Shown here in pieces: positions 1 to 9,500 of a stretch of 64,000 nucleotides of DNA. Every line of letters starts with the position of its first letter. Within the stretch, counting starts at the first letter, position 1. The position numbers were made by a program, and so were the translations under genes. The notes beneath the pieces were generated by a model that saw only the letters and a program-made list of their open reading frames with translations, was not told the origin of the DNA and did not search any database. Source of the stretch: CAYPPG01 sp964412555 (GTDB lineage: Bacteria > Hinthialibacterota > Hinthialibacteria > Hinthialibacterales > Hinthialibacteraceae); contig CAYPPG010000002.1 of NCBI GenBank assembly GCA_964412555.1, positions 62,001 through 126,000 of the forward strand. Reading direction: 5' to 3'.

Positions 1-63
1 TATTCTCCATCTCATACGATACGGAATAATTCAACTTTCAATTTTTCCGGTTTTTAGGTAGAA

Positions 64-1260
64 ATGAAATTTGTGCAAGATCGACTATTTTTTTTTCGCG
101 CTTCTTATAACTTTTTGCGCAATAGTCTTCCCATACGGATTGTGTTTTTTCTTTTCCTTTCCTTTTCAACGGTTTACGCTGGGAATCCTTTTGTGACCGA
201 TTCCGGTTCTCTCTTATTTTGGCCAAACCGGGAAAATCGATTCATGGTGGATTCCAGAGCGCTTGGTCCTTATTCTCCTATCCTCGCAAAGGAATTGGTC
301 ATCAAAGCGTTCAATGAATGGTCAACGATTCGTTATTCTCAAATGACATGGGAATATGGAGGAACATTGGAATCTGAATTCGATGCCGATCTTCTACAGC
401 TTCTGATGGAACAACCGGGAAACGCCCCAAATCCCATCATTTTTGACTCGAACGGATTTATAGTCGATTCAATCCAAGGAAATGGCGCATCCCAATATTC
501 CTTAGGATTTGCTGTTCCCATTTATAAAAATACCGGTGAGATTGTTAGTTCCTTTGCCGTGATCAATGGAAATATTCTATCGGGTGAACCGGAGGAAATC
601 CAAGAATTGTACGCCACCATCCTTCATGAAGTCGGTCATTTTATAGGGATTGGCCATTCTCAACTCCATCTCGATTTTGCTTTTGACTCGGATTCGCTGA
701 ATAACCTTTTCTTGCCTATCATGTTTCCCGTCGCTCCTGAAGACGGTGTCAATCCCCCTAGTTTAAGTTTGGATGACAAAATGACTTTGGCGTCTCTCTA
801 TCCCGCTCCGGAATTATTTGAACAGCGGGGGATTATACAGGGCAGCGTCACAACCCCATTCGGATATTCCGTACAGGGAGCGAATGTAGTGGTAAAAAAC
901 GTAAACGACCCATTTGTGACCGCATTTTCGGTAGTATCCGATCTCGAAATCCGGAATACGGGCGATTTCTCCTTTTGGGGCCTTCCCCGAGGAGAATATG
1001 AAATCTTTATTGAATCGATTCACCAGGATTTTCATGGTGTTTCCGCTGTTGGTCCTTTTTCCTCGGATACAAACGCTCCTTCTTTCATTAACCCCGTTGA
1101 AAAAGAATATTATAATGGTGTCAGAGAATCCGGTTCTAAGATCAGTGATGATCCCGAAGACCGCGTTCTCGTGACGGTAAAGGAAGGAGAAACTGTAAAC
1201 GGAATTGATTTTATTTCGAATGAGGAGAGCACGAATATACTAGATTGGTCTTTATATTAA
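64..1260 (+). CDS. Secreted matrixin-like zinc metalloprotease with C-terminal beta-sandwich domain
   Basis: The 398-residue product has a basic N-terminus and a hydrophobic stretch (about residues 26-38) ending near YAG, consistent with Sec export. The zinc site HEVGHFIGIGHS places His188, Glu189, His192 and His198 in an HExxHxxGxxH pattern, with a probable Met-turn at Met220 (IMFP), as in metzincins of the matrixin group. Residues from about 258 on (GxV..P.G..V.GA.V.V) look like a carboxypeptidase-regulatory or SdrD-B-like beta-sandwich. An AGGTAG sequence precedes the chosen ATG closely. The extreme C-terminus, ILDWSLY, resembles the NWNLFK tail of the secreted protein at 10058. Substrate is unknown. 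Protease class is well supported, role is inference. Confidence 0.8.
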   Translation: MKFVQDRLFFFRASYNFLRNSLPIRIVFFLFLSFSTVYAGNPFVTDSGSLLFWPNRENRFMVDSRALGPYSPILAKELVIKAFNEWSTIRYSQMTWEYGGTLESEFDADLLQLLMEQPGNAPNPIIFDSNGFIVDSIQGNGASQYSLGFAVPIYKNTGEIVSSFAVINGNILSGEPEEIQELYATILHEVGHFIGIGHSQLHLDFAFDSDSLNNLFLPIMFPVAPEDGVNPPSLSLDDKMTLASLYPAPELFEQRGIIQGSVTTPFGYSVQGANVVVKNVNDPFVTAFSVVSDLEIRNTGDFSFWGLPRGEYEIFIESIHQDFHGVSAVGPFSSDTNAPSFINPVEKEYYNGVRESGSKISDDPEDRVLVTVKEGETVNGIDFISNEESTNILDWSLY

Positions 1261-1290
1261 GATCGGACCACTATTGAGTAAATCGTTTTT

Positions 1291-1343
1291 GTGGTGCAGA
1301 CCTACGGTCTACACAGTTTATGCAGGCCGTAAGTCCGTACCAC
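1291..1343. repeat. Dispersed palindromic repeat, GTGGTGCAGAC class
   Basis: An imperfect inverted repeat begins GTGGTGCAGAC and ends GTCCGTACCAC, lying between two same-strand genes. Relatives occur at 15281, 37453 and 39652. It may act as a transcript-end hairpin for the protease gene, but it has no T-run. Confidence 0.65.
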
Positions 1344-1401
1344 AATGTTATAAAACGTTGCGAAAGATGGCAACGGTGCTATAAAAAAGGAGGTCGTTCC
1401 T

Positions 1402-1695
1402 ATGCAAATTGAAATTACCAGTCGAGGACACAACCTCTCCGAACATCTTCAGCAATACATCGAAGAAAAAGTGCGCAAACTCGAAAAGTATGTGCACGGC
1501 ACCAGTGAAGTCCACGTCGTTATGGAGAGAGGATCGCCCGGGCAGATTGTAGAAATCACATTTTATGGATTGCATAAAACCATGCACGGCCGTGAAATCG
1601 GTGACAACGTGCGCGGTTGTATTGATAAAGCGGTGAGCAAAATTGAAGCGCAAATCCGCAAACAAAAAGAAAAATTAACGGAACGAAGGACGTAG
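1402..1695 (+). CDS. hpf: Ribosome hibernation promoting factor, short form (HPF/RaiA family)
   Basis: A 97-residue protein with the typical beta-alpha-beta-beta-beta-alpha layout: MQIEITSRGHNLSEHLQQYI at the start, then KVRKLEKY and a C-terminal helix ending in KQKEKLTERR. The family binds the 30S subunit in stationary phase and blocks the mRNA and tRNA sites. The length matches short HPF without the dimerising C-terminal domain of long forms. A strong AAGGAGG ribosome site lies 8 bases before the ATG. pta follows after 4 bases, so the two genes are probably co-transcribed, linking growth arrest and acetate metabolism by position only. Confidence 0.9.
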   Translation: MQIEITSRGHNLSEHLQQYIEEKVRKLEKYVHGTSEVHVVMERGSPGQIVEITFYGLHKTMHGREIGDNVRGCIDKAVSKIEAQIRKQKEKLTERRT

Positions 1696-1699
1696 AAGA

Positions 1700-2713
1700 A
1701 TGATGCACCCACTCGAACGAATCATCAATGAAGCCAAGAACAATCCGCTCAATATCGTTTTGCCGGAAGCCACCGATTCACGGATGTTGGAAGCGGCTCG
1801 CCGAGTTACAGATGAAAGCATCGCGAATGTGATTCTTCTCGGCAATTCCCAGGATATCGGGAAGGCGGCCCAGGAATGTAACATTTCCATTGACAGCATC
1901 CGGGTGGAAGATGTTGTAAGCCATCCGCAAAATGATTCCTGGGCAGAATTGTTCGCAGAACGGAGAAAACACAAAGGACTCACGAAAGAACAGGCCGCCA
2001 AAACTCTTTCCGATCCCCTGTATTATGGCGCCATGATGGTGCGCGAAGGAGAGGCCGACGGAATGGTGGCGGGAGCCGTCAACGCAACCAGCAACGTGCT
2101 CCGTTCCAGCCTGTTGATTATCGGAACCTCGAAAGGCATCCAGACTGTCTCATCCTGTTTTCTGATGATTGTACCCGATTGTCCCTACGGTGCGGATGGG
2201 ACATTGATGTACGGTGACTGTGGCGTTGTTCCTGATCCCAATGAAGAACAACTGGCCGATATCGCTATCTCAACGGCCGAATCGATGAGAGCGCTCGTCG
2301 GTGTGGAACCGATCGTCGCCATGCTTTCCTTCTCGACATGTGGTAGCGCCCAACATCCAAGAGTCGACAAAGTCAAGCGTGCCACTGAAATCGTAAAACA
2401 AAAACGTCCTGACTTGAAGGTCGATGGTGAATTGCAAGGCGATGCCGCTTTGATCGAATCGATCGGAAAACGCAAAGCTCCCGATAGCAATGTCGCCGGT
2501 GTTGCCAATACCTTGATTTTTCCGGATCTGGATGCCGGTAATATCGCCTACAAACTAACCGAACGGCTGGCCAAAGCGGAAGCCTACGGCCCCTTGCTGC
2601 AAGGCTTGGCGCTGCCGGTTAACGATCTATCCCGCGGATGCAGCGCAAACGATATCTATAATACTATCGCCATTACCTGCGTACAAGCACAAGCCGCCAA
2701 GAAAAACGCATAA
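1700..2713 (+). CDS. pta: Phosphate acetyltransferase
   Basis: The 337-residue protein has the PTA_PTB fold throughout, starting with LNIVLPEATDSRMLEAA and containing GMVAGAVNATSNVLRSSLLI and the NTLIFPDLDAGNIAYKL motif of phosphotransacetylases. It interconverts acetyl-CoA and phosphate with acetyl phosphate and CoA in the cytoplasm. The length is that of the short, catalytic-domain-only form, without the N-terminal DRTGG or P-loop regions of enterobacterial Pta. Two consecutive ATG codons exist; 1700 or 1703 could be the start. No acetate kinase gene is next to it. It sits 4 bases after hpf and is followed by an inverted repeat. Confidence 0.92.
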   Translation: MMHPLERIINEAKNNPLNIVLPEATDSRMLEAARRVTDESIANVILLGNSQDIGKAAQECNISIDSIRVEDVVSHPQNDSWAELFAERRKHKGLTKEQAAKTLSDPLYYGAMMVREGEADGMVAGAVNATSNVLRSSLLIIGTSKGIQTVSSCFLMIVPDCPYGADGTLMYGDCGVVPDPNEEQLADIAISTAESMRALVGVEPIVAMLSFSTCGSAQHPRVDKVKRATEIVKQKRPDLKVDGELQGDAALIESIGKRKAPDSNVAGVANTLIFPDLDAGNIAYKLTERLAKAEAYGPLLQGLALPVNDLSRGCSANDIYNTIAITCVQAQAAKKNA

Positions 2714-2739
2714 TCCAATGTCTACCCAATCTAATTGTA

Positions 2740-2772
2740 GGGTGGGTTGAACAACGTGAAACCCACCCTTTT
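2740..2772. terminator. Hairpin with T-run after pta
   Basis: GGGTGGGTT (2740-2748) pairs perfectly with AACCCACCC (2760-2768) around an 11-base loop and is followed by TTTTC. It lies between convergent genes and could end transcription of pta. It also resembles the GGTGGGTTGATCAT words seen near 53310. Confidence 0.65.
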
Positions 2773-2791
2773 CAACAAATTTCCCCACTTT

Positions 2792-4039
2792 TTACATCAT
2801 CGGCAACACATCCCCACCTTTACCTTGCTGAATGGCAGGAACGTAGGTCTCGAGTTCTTTTTGAACATTCGGATCGGTCAAATCAATCGTGCATCCTTTT
2901 TCATGAGACATGTAAGCGGCCATAACCAGTTTCGTGATTTCGAGACCATACCGAAGATTTGAAAATGCATCTTTTCCCTTCAGGAAACAATTGGCGGCAT
3001 CGACATTTTCATCGGTATATCCATAGAGATCTGCTTCATTATGATGCACGGCGAGAAGGCCTCGGCTGGCAGTCGCCTTTTCCAACGCCACTTCACTGTC
3101 CGCCGCCGCATCTGCCGCCGCATCCCCGATAAAAATGGTCAAGGGAGCAAGTAAGGTATTGACTTCGAAAGCATAACCAGGTCCCATTCCGTCCATAAAC
3201 AAGCGCAGACCTTGTTTTTCGAACATCCAAGAATTGGTAAACTGGGATTTCACGATTTGCCCGGTTTCCGGATTCTTATAGGTGAACATCCCTGTTGCGA
3301 AATCTTCGGCAGGAATTTTGGTATAATCGATTCCACGATCTTTCAGCAGTTTTTCACGCCAATATGGCAATCCCCACTTTAACAATCCAAGATCGCAGGA
3401 AACCGATTGCGGTTGCAGGAACGTTAACGGTTTGCCGATTGGAGTGAGAGCATACCAACCCACCGCAATACTATGGCAGCCCATATCGGCTAAAACACCA
3501 CCCCCTTGGCTGGTGGGATCCCAAAACCAAGGTTCATGTGGACCGCCGTGTTCTTCGGCACAACGGGTTAGTCCCAATGGTCCCATCGTTTTTTGTTGGG
3601 GGTCCAGTTGTTTCAACTGAGCCTTGATCGGCTTCATCTGCAATTGGTTTTCATAATAGGCTGTAGGAATTTGCATCTCGTCAGCCAATTCCACTAACTT
3701 TTTCGCTTCCGCTACATTGCGGCCGAGTGGCTTTTCGCAGATGAGTCCTTTCAATTCCGCTCCGGCTTTTACTGCAGCGGCGATTTCTTCCATAATGGGG
3801 ATTCGGGTGTAATTCGGACAATAAATCGCCACCGCATCCACATTTTTACAAAGTTCGGTTACATTCGGATAGACAACGGCCGGCCCCAACTGTTGTTCCT
3901 TCGCCAAAGCCGACAACTCTTCCGCTCCCTGAACTGACGTAATTCCCGCCAATTCCATATTGCGCACCTGTTGTATGGCAGCGCATTGAAAATGGCTGAT
4001 GAATCCTGCCCCTATCATTCCCAAGCGTAATGTTTCCAT
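2792..4039 (-). CDS. Gfo/Idh/MocA family oxidoreductase
   Basis: The product begins METLRLGMIGAGFISHFQ, a Rossmann NAD(P)-binding motif (GxGxxG-like GAGFIS), followed by the family EKPLGRN motif (EKP with its lysine) and a C-terminal alpha/beta domain of the GFO_IDH_MocA type. Such enzymes oxidise or epimerise sugars or inositols in the cytoplasm. I chose the start at 4039 because GAGGAAAA lies just upstream; an extension to 4081 would put 14 unmotivated residues before the Rossmann strand. The sequence lacks a signal peptide, unlike many relatives in such genomes. Substrate cannot be told. It is transcribed alone and converges on pta. Confidence 0.85.
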   Translation of the reverse strand: METLRLGMIGAGFISHFQCAAIQQVRNMELAGITSVQGAEELSALAKEQQLGPAVVYPNVTELCKNVDAVAIYCPNYTRIPIMEEIAAAVKAGAELKGLICEKPLGRNVAEAKKLVELADEMQIPTAYYENQLQMKPIKAQLKQLDPQQKTMGPLGLTRCAEEHGGPHEPWFWDPTSQGGGVLADMGCHSIAVGWYALTPIGKPLTFLQPQSVSCDLGLLKWGLPYWREKLLKDRGIDYTKIPAEDFATGMFTYKNPETGQIVKSQFTNSWMFEKQGLRLFMDGMGPGYAFEVNTLLAPLTIFIGDAAADAAADSEVALEKATASRGLLAVHHNEADLYGYTDENVDAANCFLKGKDAFSNLRYGLEITKLVMAAYMSHEKGCTIDLTDPNVQKELETYVPAIQQGKGGDVLPMM

Positions 4040-4376
4040 GATTTTTTCCTCGTAGTTAAAAATTCTGAATCCGGATGTCAATACGAAAATAAGAAAATGG
4101 TGCGGATTCGCGCAAACAGTATGAATAAGTATGTGTTCTGCTCTATCGTTTGCATTTGTCGAATTCGATGCGGAAAACTTCCTGACATTTTCTTATCAAA
4201 CTGCATTTTGAGTTCTTTTCATAAAAAACATCTCGTACGGAAACCGGATTATTTGTATAAACTATGACAGGGTGGCTTTGGAATCAAGATGTAGAGTACT
4301 CGAATGGAATTGTATTTTGGCAATACCTTACCTCAAGCAAGGTCAAAACAAGAGATTGAAAAATTTATCGATAAAT

Positions 4377-5264
4377 TTATAAAACCGACTCGACTTGTCG
4401 AACATTATCTGCAACGCGCAAAACAGATAAAAGTTCCTCAAGTTCCTCAAGGGATTCAAGCGATTGTATCCTCGAAAACAAAGCCAATCCTTCGTCTCCG
4501 AATTTCACTTCCAAAATAATTTGAATCGCTTCTTGAAGAGTTTCCTTACGTCCTTCTTTTCGTCCTTCTTTTCGTCCTTCCTCTAGCCCCTTCTGTTTGT
4601 ATTCTTCGCCGACATTTTTTATTGCATCTTCACGAAACAATTCATACGCATAAGATTCCAACATGATATCTCTCCTTCGTTGATAGAGTCGTTGGCTTAT
4701 TTTTTGATCTTTCAAACCGGCAAAAATAGTCATTGCCGATAACAAATCGATTTTTTCTTCTATTTTCAATTCACTATTATACAACTTTTTTTCGGCTTCC
4801 CATATCATATTTTCATCACCGGACATCAAGGGCAGAAAGGGATAGAGATAGAAATCATTCGTATCCAGAATTGCATTTCCGTCTTCTTCCCACATTTTGA
4901 CCAATTCGAACTTAAACTGGAATTGGTTATCATCATAATGACCGGAAGCGGATTCACTTGGTAAAAACAAAAACATGACCGGTTTCACCGGTAGATTATA
5001 AGTTTGTCGTGCACGAAGCGTATACACCATCAAATTTTCCACATCACGACGATTCCAACGTGTCTTGAATTCCCAGATATGAATCTCTTTTTTCCCGTCC
5101 TGAGTTGTAACTTTCAAAATAAAATCCCCTTTTTTGATATCTGGTAATTCCTGGGGAAGAGATTCAATCAGTTCCAAATAAGCAGCTCCACGATCCTGCA
5201 ATAAGCGATAAATCGACTCTTTCCCTTTTCCGGTTATGAATTTCACAGTGATGTCGTATTTCAT
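4377..5264 (-). CDS. Rpn-family PD-(D/E)XK nuclease / putative transposase-derived protein
   Basis: A 295-residue protein with an N-terminal PD-(D/E)XK-like core: Asp47 (KKGDFILKV) and Glu65-Phe-Lys67 (IWEFKTRW). Then follow a helical middle region, a lysine/glutamate-rich stretch with EGRK repeated three times (about residues 236-250), and a C-terminal DUF4351-like helix bundle (FGDEGLALFSRI..LEELEELL). Rpn proteins are recombination-promoting nucleases. GGAGA eight bases upstream favours the start at 5264 over 5288. The EGRK repeat is encoded by nearly identical 12-bp units, prone to slippage. No terminal inverted repeats were seen. Function as a nuclease is family inference. Confidence 0.75.
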   Translation of the reverse strand: MKYDITVKFITGKGKESIYRLLQDRGAAYLELIESLPQELPDIKKGDFILKVTTQDGKKEIHIWEFKTRWNRRDVENLMVYTLRARQTYNLPVKPVMFLFLPSESASGHYDDNQFQFKFELVKMWEEDGNAILDTNDFYLYPFLPLMSGDENMIWEAEKKLYNSELKIEEKIDLLSAMTIFAGLKDQKISQRLYQRRRDIMLESYAYELFREDAIKNVGEEYKQKGLEEGRKEGRKEGRKETLQEAIQIILEVKFGDEGLALFSRIQSLESLEELEELLSVLRVADNVRQVESVL

Positions 5265-6140
5265 GAGGTTCTCCATTGAAAGGAACATGGCGTTAATGAC
5301 ACGATAGCGGGTAAAGCCATTGTTCCCGCTTGTCCTTAATACACGCGAGAATTCTGTTTTTCTGTGTAAAATTTTATAAAAAGTGACATTTCAAAATCAT
5401 TGTAAACCCATTTTTTATTTTTTTACAGCTTCGAAAGACGTATAAATTTCACAATCTGGCAAAATTCGAACCCATCCTCTAACCGCAAATAAGGTATTTT
5501 AATGATGTGGAGAGAATCTGTTGATAACTTATTCATTTTTAAAGATTTGCAATCCAAAAATATTTGCTTGTCCAGATTTAATACCCAAATAATGAGGAAC
5601 TCATCCTATATAGTAGAGGGACGTAACATTTTTCTCGGCCGAGAACCGTTACATCCAAACCAGACTACAACAGGAATCCTTCCCGTTGGAAGATTGATTT
5701 CTCTCCAGCCCCTGCCCTGGTTCAACGGGCCAAAAAGGATTTCCAACGGCTTTTCGTGGAAAAGGTTCTGAAGTATAAAAAGGGTAACAAGGGCAAGTTC
5801 CATCTGCTCTTGCGTCAATGCATCCTTGAAAGTATCAAGATGCCCCTCCCCTTCAACCTAAAAAAACGAGTGCACCGGCTTCGTTCCCCTGAACGAACCA
5901 CCCTGCGATGCCTACTCCGGCTCCTCCGTTGGTGTTCAGGTATCCAAACGGAAAAACCGCAGTGATACCGCGTGTGTATCCGATTGACACCGCAGGTTTC
6001 AACCCGTAGTCGACGCCCTCCGTTGGGCGCCCAACTTTAAAAAAGATGAACAAGAAAGGATGGCATAAGAAAAGACAGAATCCCCAAAAGGGGGAAGAAG
6101 AAAAATCCTTGCGAACAGTTCTCTAAAAAATAAAGGTACT
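5265..6140. other. Intergenic region without a supported gene
   Basis: About 0.9 kb. Short open frames exist at 5502-5771 (plus) and 5853-6053 (minus), but they have no clear ribosome site. The minus frame reads a Gly/Ala-rich peptide (NGGAGVGIAGWFVQGNEAG) that could be the translation of a repeated non-coding element. The stretch from about 5620 looks like decayed repeat sequence related to the hairpin cluster at 6391. I see no promoter or RNA gene I would defend. Confidence 0.4.
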
Positions 6141-6390
6141 AAAACATCCTGAAGATGCTAAAAACATCCTGAAAATGCTGAAAAAATCCTAAAGATGCTA
6201 AAAACATCCTGAAGATGCTAAAAACATCCTGAAGATGCTAAAAACATCCTGAAAATGCTAAAAACATCCTGAAAATGCTAAAAACATCCTGAAGATGCTA
6301 AAAACATCCTGAAAATGCTGAAAAAGTCCTAAAGATGCTGAAAACGTCCTGAAAATGCTGAAAAAATCCTAAAGATGCTGAAAACGTCCT
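6141..6390. repeat. 20-bp tandem minisatellite, about 12.5 copies
   Basis: The unit is aaaaacatcctgaagatgct with variants (g or a at position 15, occasional gaaaaa or gtcct). It is 20 bp long, so it cannot encode a constant peptide repeat. Each unit contains the small inverted repeat CATC-CTGAA-GATG. The array runs from 6141 to 6390 between a nuclease gene and the 3' end of the rhamnosidase gene. Confidence 0.9.
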
Positions 6391-6480
6391 TATCACTCCA
6401 CCCCAAAGGGGTGAAAGAAGACAGCCCATGGGCAACGCCCTGGGAAACTGGAAGTGGCGTAATACTAGCCCTGTAAGGGC
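6391..6480. repeat. Hairpin repeat cluster, CACCCC..GGGGTG / GGGCAACGCCC class
   Basis: Contains CACCCCAAAGGGGTG followed by CCCATGGGCAACGCCCTGGG and GCCCTGTAAGGGC, three palindromes in a row. The same words appear in the nuoC-nuoD gap at 52990-53350, so this is a dispersed element. Confidence 0.65.
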
Positions 6481-6545
6481 GAAAGAAGAAAAACAAATGT
6501 GCAAATCATGCAAAACCAGAACACTATAGGTGCGCCTATATGCGA

Positions 6546-9500
6546 TCACTTCACCAAAAACTGATAATAACCCGACTGAATATCAAAAACCGCGAATCCC
6601 CCTTCAAAGCCGAGGAACTTCACTTTCTCTCGCTTTACCGCCGGTTCCTCCGTCTCCAATATGGCATCCACCGTTTCAGTAGGAATATACACAGTCGCGC
6701 TGGTATTCACCGGTATCCGCACATTCAATTGGAACAGACCATCCTCGAGCCGCCATTCCGATGCAATCAAACCGTGAATCGAGTTGTAACTCGCCTTGGC
6801 ATAAGTCAAATCACCACCAGGTTGCGGACGAATACTTATCTTTTTGAACGCCGGTCCATCGGTATCGATCCCGGCAACCGTATCGTACAGCCATTCACCC
6901 ACGGCACCATATGCGTAATGATTGAACGAATTCATACCGGGATTCTGGAATCCAAATTCTTCCGTCCAACCATCCCAGCGCTCCCAAATGGTCGTTGCCC
7001 CGTTTTTCACCTCATACAACCACGACGGGAATGTTTCATTCAACAGCAACCGGTAGGCGATATCCAACCGTCCGAACTTTGTCAAAACCGGCAGCAAATG
7101 CCGAACTCCCAGAAATCCGGTCGACATATGCCAATTCCGCACAAACAAATCACGCCGCAATTCCCAAAACGCCCGTTCGATCACCGGTTGCTTGAGCAAT
7201 TCCAGATCCGCCGGTTCCTCAAAGAATTCGGTTGTGGATTCCCTGCTGTCTTCTTGCGACAGCAAATCCATCGCCAACGCCATGACATTGCACGTCTGCG
7301 AATTGCTGCCCACTACATTGGTGACGTATTTCTGATTGAACGCCGCCTTGATTCTTTGATACAGATCACGATATTCTTCTACATCCTGCTCCTTGCCAAG
7401 TATATGCGCTATTTCCGACATCAACCGTGTCACATGCGCGAAATAGGCGGTCGCAATAAAATCTTTCGGTGTTTCCGCTTTCAACGAGAGCCAATCCCCG
7501 AAACCTCGTTCCGGCCGGATCAGATCATCCGAGTTTTTCTCCAGATAGGCGATATATTTCGCCATCGCCGGATAATGTTTTTCGAGAACACGCTTATCTC
7601 CGTAAAACTGATACATCGTATACGGGCAGATAATCCCCGCATCCGCCCAGCCCGGCGAATCGAATCCAACACCGACATCGGGTGCGACATGCGCATACGC
7701 GCCCGCCTCGTTCCGCGAATCCTCCAGATCGACCAGCCATTTCGTGAAAAAAGAGGCCACATCGAAATTATACGAACCGGTACGAATGAAAACTTGCGCA
7801 TCCCCAGTCCATCCAAGCCGCTCATCGCGTTGCGGGCAGTCGGTCGGGATTTCCAGATAATTCCCCAACTGGCCCCAAACAATATTGTGAAACAGCTGAT
7901 TCACGAGCGCATTGGATGTTTCCAAATCCCCCGCGCGCGGCATATCCGAATAGGCTACGATCCCGGTGATCGCATCCAGCGGTGGACGCCCCAAATAACC
8001 GGTAATTTCAACATAGCGAAATCCATGAAAAGTAAATTTAGGCTCCCACACTTCGACTCCCTGACCGCTCATAATATAGCGGTCAATGCAACGCGCTTCC
8101 CGCAAATTCACGGTATACAGAGTCCCGTCCGGATTCAGCACCTCGGCGAATCGCAACCGAATTTCAGTACCCGCTTCCCCTTTTACCTTCAATCGAATCC
8201 AACCAACCATATTTTGCCCGAGATCGTAGACATATACTCCCGGTTTCGGTTCGCTGATTTGAATAGGCTCGATTTTTTCGAGCGCGCGAACCGGTTCAGA
8301 GGGATACGCTTCCAATTCGATATCCGGAACCTCCGCGAAAACGGCGGTTTGCCATTCCGTATCATCGAATTCCGTTGTATCCCATCCGTCGATTTCTTTT
8401 CGCGCGTCATGCCATTCCCCCATCAAAAAATCAGATTCCTGAATCGGCCCATACCCGAATTTCCACGTATCGTTCGTACCAATGATTTCGGTACTTCCGT
8501 CCTCGTATTCAATATTCAGTTGCACCAGAAATTGTGGTTCTCCGTTATACCGGTTTCGAATCCGACCCCATCCCAGATATCCTGCGTACCATCCATCTCC
8601 CAACATCGCGCCGATTGTGTTCGCGCCTTCTTGAATGGATTTTGTGATATCATAGGTGTTGTAATACACCCGCTTACGGTAATCCGACCAGCCGGGAGTA
8701 TACTCGTCCTTCCCGATTCGTTTTCCATTCATGCACAACCGATACAAACCGAGTGCAGAAGCATACACTGTCGCCCGCCGAATCGGCTTCTGGATCTCGA
8801 ACTCTTTGCGAAAGTAGGGAATAGGCGTGAAAACGTAGCCGTAATCCGTTCCCGGAACCATCCACGGTGTGCCCACCTGTCCAACCGATGCAAATTCCTG
8901 CGCCGATTTCCAGGATGCATCGTCAAAATCCGAACTCCACCAGCTGCTCTCCGGTTCATTTGTACATTTCCAAGACGAATCAATCGGAACGACTTTCTGC
9001 TTGTTCGAGCGAAAACGAATCACACATTTTCCGGTCAGCCCTGCCGGACCTTCGATAGCGTTCTCGGCTTCAATCGCCAGGACATTCACTCCCGTTTGCA
9101 AGAATGTACCGATGGAATGTATCTGCGGTTGATTCCAAGCATCTTCTCCCGATACACTTTGACTCGCTTTCAACCCATTGACATAAAGAGTGTATCGGTC
9201 ATCGGCGGTGACCAGAAAATGAGCCTCATCGGCGGTTTCACTTTTCCCGACTTCAAATGTTCTGCGAAAATAACGTTTTCCAGCAGGAACTTTTTGCTGT
9301 GCATTTCCCTCCGGATACCAAATCCATTGGCAATTCTCGAACGACATCGGCAGTTGCTCTTGAATCCACTGCGCCTTCCAATCCTCCGATGTCAGCAATC
9401 CCATCGTCCAATTTGCCGGCGCGCTCCATTCACTCATCCTCCCGGCTTCATCCCACACTTGTACTTTCCACCAGCATTTCATTCCCGATCGAAGTGCTTT

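Noticed and set aside
4304..4519. 71-codon plus-strand frame overlapping the 3' end of the Rpn nuclease gene
   Set aside because: Most of it is antisense to the nuclease C-terminus and lacks a ribosome site.
5502..5771. 89-codon open frame in the 5.3-6.5 kb gap
   Set aside because: No ribosome site, no recognisable pattern, and partly decayed repeat sequence.
5853..6053. Minus-strand Gly/Ala-rich 66-codon frame
   Set aside because: No ribosome site; I suspect a translated non-coding repeat. A search for other genomic copies would settle it.
6141..6390. Possible CRISPR or origin iteron array
   Set aside because: Units abut without spacers; no dnaA, rep or parAB genes and no DnaA-box pattern are nearby.
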